Below are positions 63,763-64,000 of a DNA stretch of 64,000 nucleotides, in pieces. The DNA is from Actinomycetales bacterium. Lineage in GTDB: Bacteria > Actinomycetota > Actinomycetes > Actinomycetales > Dermatophilaceae. Each line of letters starts with the position of its first letter. Position 1 is the stretch's first letter. The notes under the pieces were generated by a model that saw only the letters and a program-made list of their open reading frames with translations, had not been told where the DNA came from and did not search any database. The stretch covers positions 248,001 to 312,000 of the forward strand of contig JADKAO010000002.1 of the NCBI GenBank assembly GCA_016715285.1. Reading direction: 5' to 3'. The translations under genes were made by a program, and so were the position numbers.

Positions 63763-64000
63763 TCAGCCCAGCCCCAGCTCGGCGAGGCCAAAGATGAAGC
63801 GGTAATCCAGTCTGGCAGCAGCAAACTTCTCGGCTGCACCCGTGGCCCGGTCGGCAATCGTACCCACGCCGACAACGTGGGCACCCGCCTCACGGGCAGC
63901 CTCAGCGGCCTCCAACGGCGAGGCCCCCGTCGTCGACGTGTCCTCGACGATCAGCACCCGACGACCCGCGATCGACGGTCCTTCGATCCGCTGCTGCAGC
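63763..64000 (-). CDS. pyrE: Orotate phosphoribosyltransferase, C-terminal part (cut by window edge)
   Basis: The visible 78 residues include RVLIVEDTSTTGASPLEAAEAAREAGAHVVGVGTIADRATGAAEKF, the PRPP-binding loop of PyrE (VEDTSTTG), and end with YRFIFGLAELGLG. PyrE makes OMP from orotate in pyrimidine synthesis. The start lies beyond the right edge. Its presence next to SpoU/fba genes is the usual actinobacterial context. Confidence 0.88.
   Translation of the reverse strand, partial: LQQRIEGPSIAGRRVLIVEDTSTTGASPLEAAEAAREAGAHVVGVGTIADRATGAAEKFAAARLDYRFIFGLAELGLG

Noticed and set aside
1..64000. tRNA or rRNA genes
   Set aside because: I looked for cloverleaf-like and conserved rRNA segments and recognised none. 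A covariance-model scan would be needed to be certain.

Overview
The window is about 68-70% GC, with GTG starts and gene neighbourhoods typical of Actinomycetota: a dispersed purine cluster, a purA / DUF3151 / fba / SpoU / pyrE neighbourhood, and DUF3073, DUF3592 and DUF3151 proteins. I infer a Micrococcales-type organism, possibly Intrasporangiaceae/Dermatophilaceae. That family call is low confidence, because no rRNA or tRNA gene was recognised.

0.5-21.4 kb is core. Purine genes purM, purF, purL, purC and purD all lie on the minus strand, with a sterol-carrier-fold protein, a HAD phosphatase and a methylmalonate-semialdehyde dehydrogenase between them. A plus-strand set (zinc dehydrogenase, DUF3592 protein, frameshifted spermidine-synthase-like gene), a solitary AbiEi/DUF559-like nuclease gene, a LuxR-type regulator and a HelD/HelR-like ATPase fill the rest.

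21.7-33.8 kb is a large LAXTG-anchored surface adhesin gene cut in two by a roughly 6.7-kb island. The island carries a tightly coupled TIR (ThsB-like) / caspase-like protease / small RyR-like operon, which looks like an antiphage signalling module. It also carries a three-gene recombinase cassette (tyrosine recombinase, HTH protein, nine-zinc-ribbon recombinase-like protein) and an Erm 23S rRNA methyltransferase with a leader-peptide attenuator. The adhesin's C-terminal half holds near-identical 300-bp tandem repeats and two frameshifts.

34-46.7 kb returns to core: purA, lipoproteins, a secreted subtilase, a fascin-like/duplicated-domain protein, DUF3151, class II aldolase, and a tandemly duplicated lipoprotein-SpoU methyltransferase segment in which one SpoU copy has decayed.

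46.8-62.2 kb is a complete type III-D CRISPR locus: 26 intact repeats plus one degenerate terminal repeat, a leader containing a 20-bp inverted repeat, cas2, an RT-Cas1 fusion split by an IS481-family element (CTAG duplication), cas6, a two-transmembrane SAVED-like protein, csx19, a double Cas7, csx10, another RAMP gene, cas10 with an intact GGDD motif, and a TIGR03986-type RAMP gene. The working model is that Cas10 makes cyclic oligoadenylate on target recognition, the SAVED protein senses it and disrupts the membrane, and spacer acquisition is currently disabled by the insertion.

62.4-64 kb holds a dedA gene with four single-base indels, a truncated and frameshifted lemA remnant, and the 3' end of pyrE running off the window. 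A short motif, TATGCCG (or its complement CGGCATA), recurs roughly 80 times by eye across the core but was not seen between about 21.6 and 33.9 kb.
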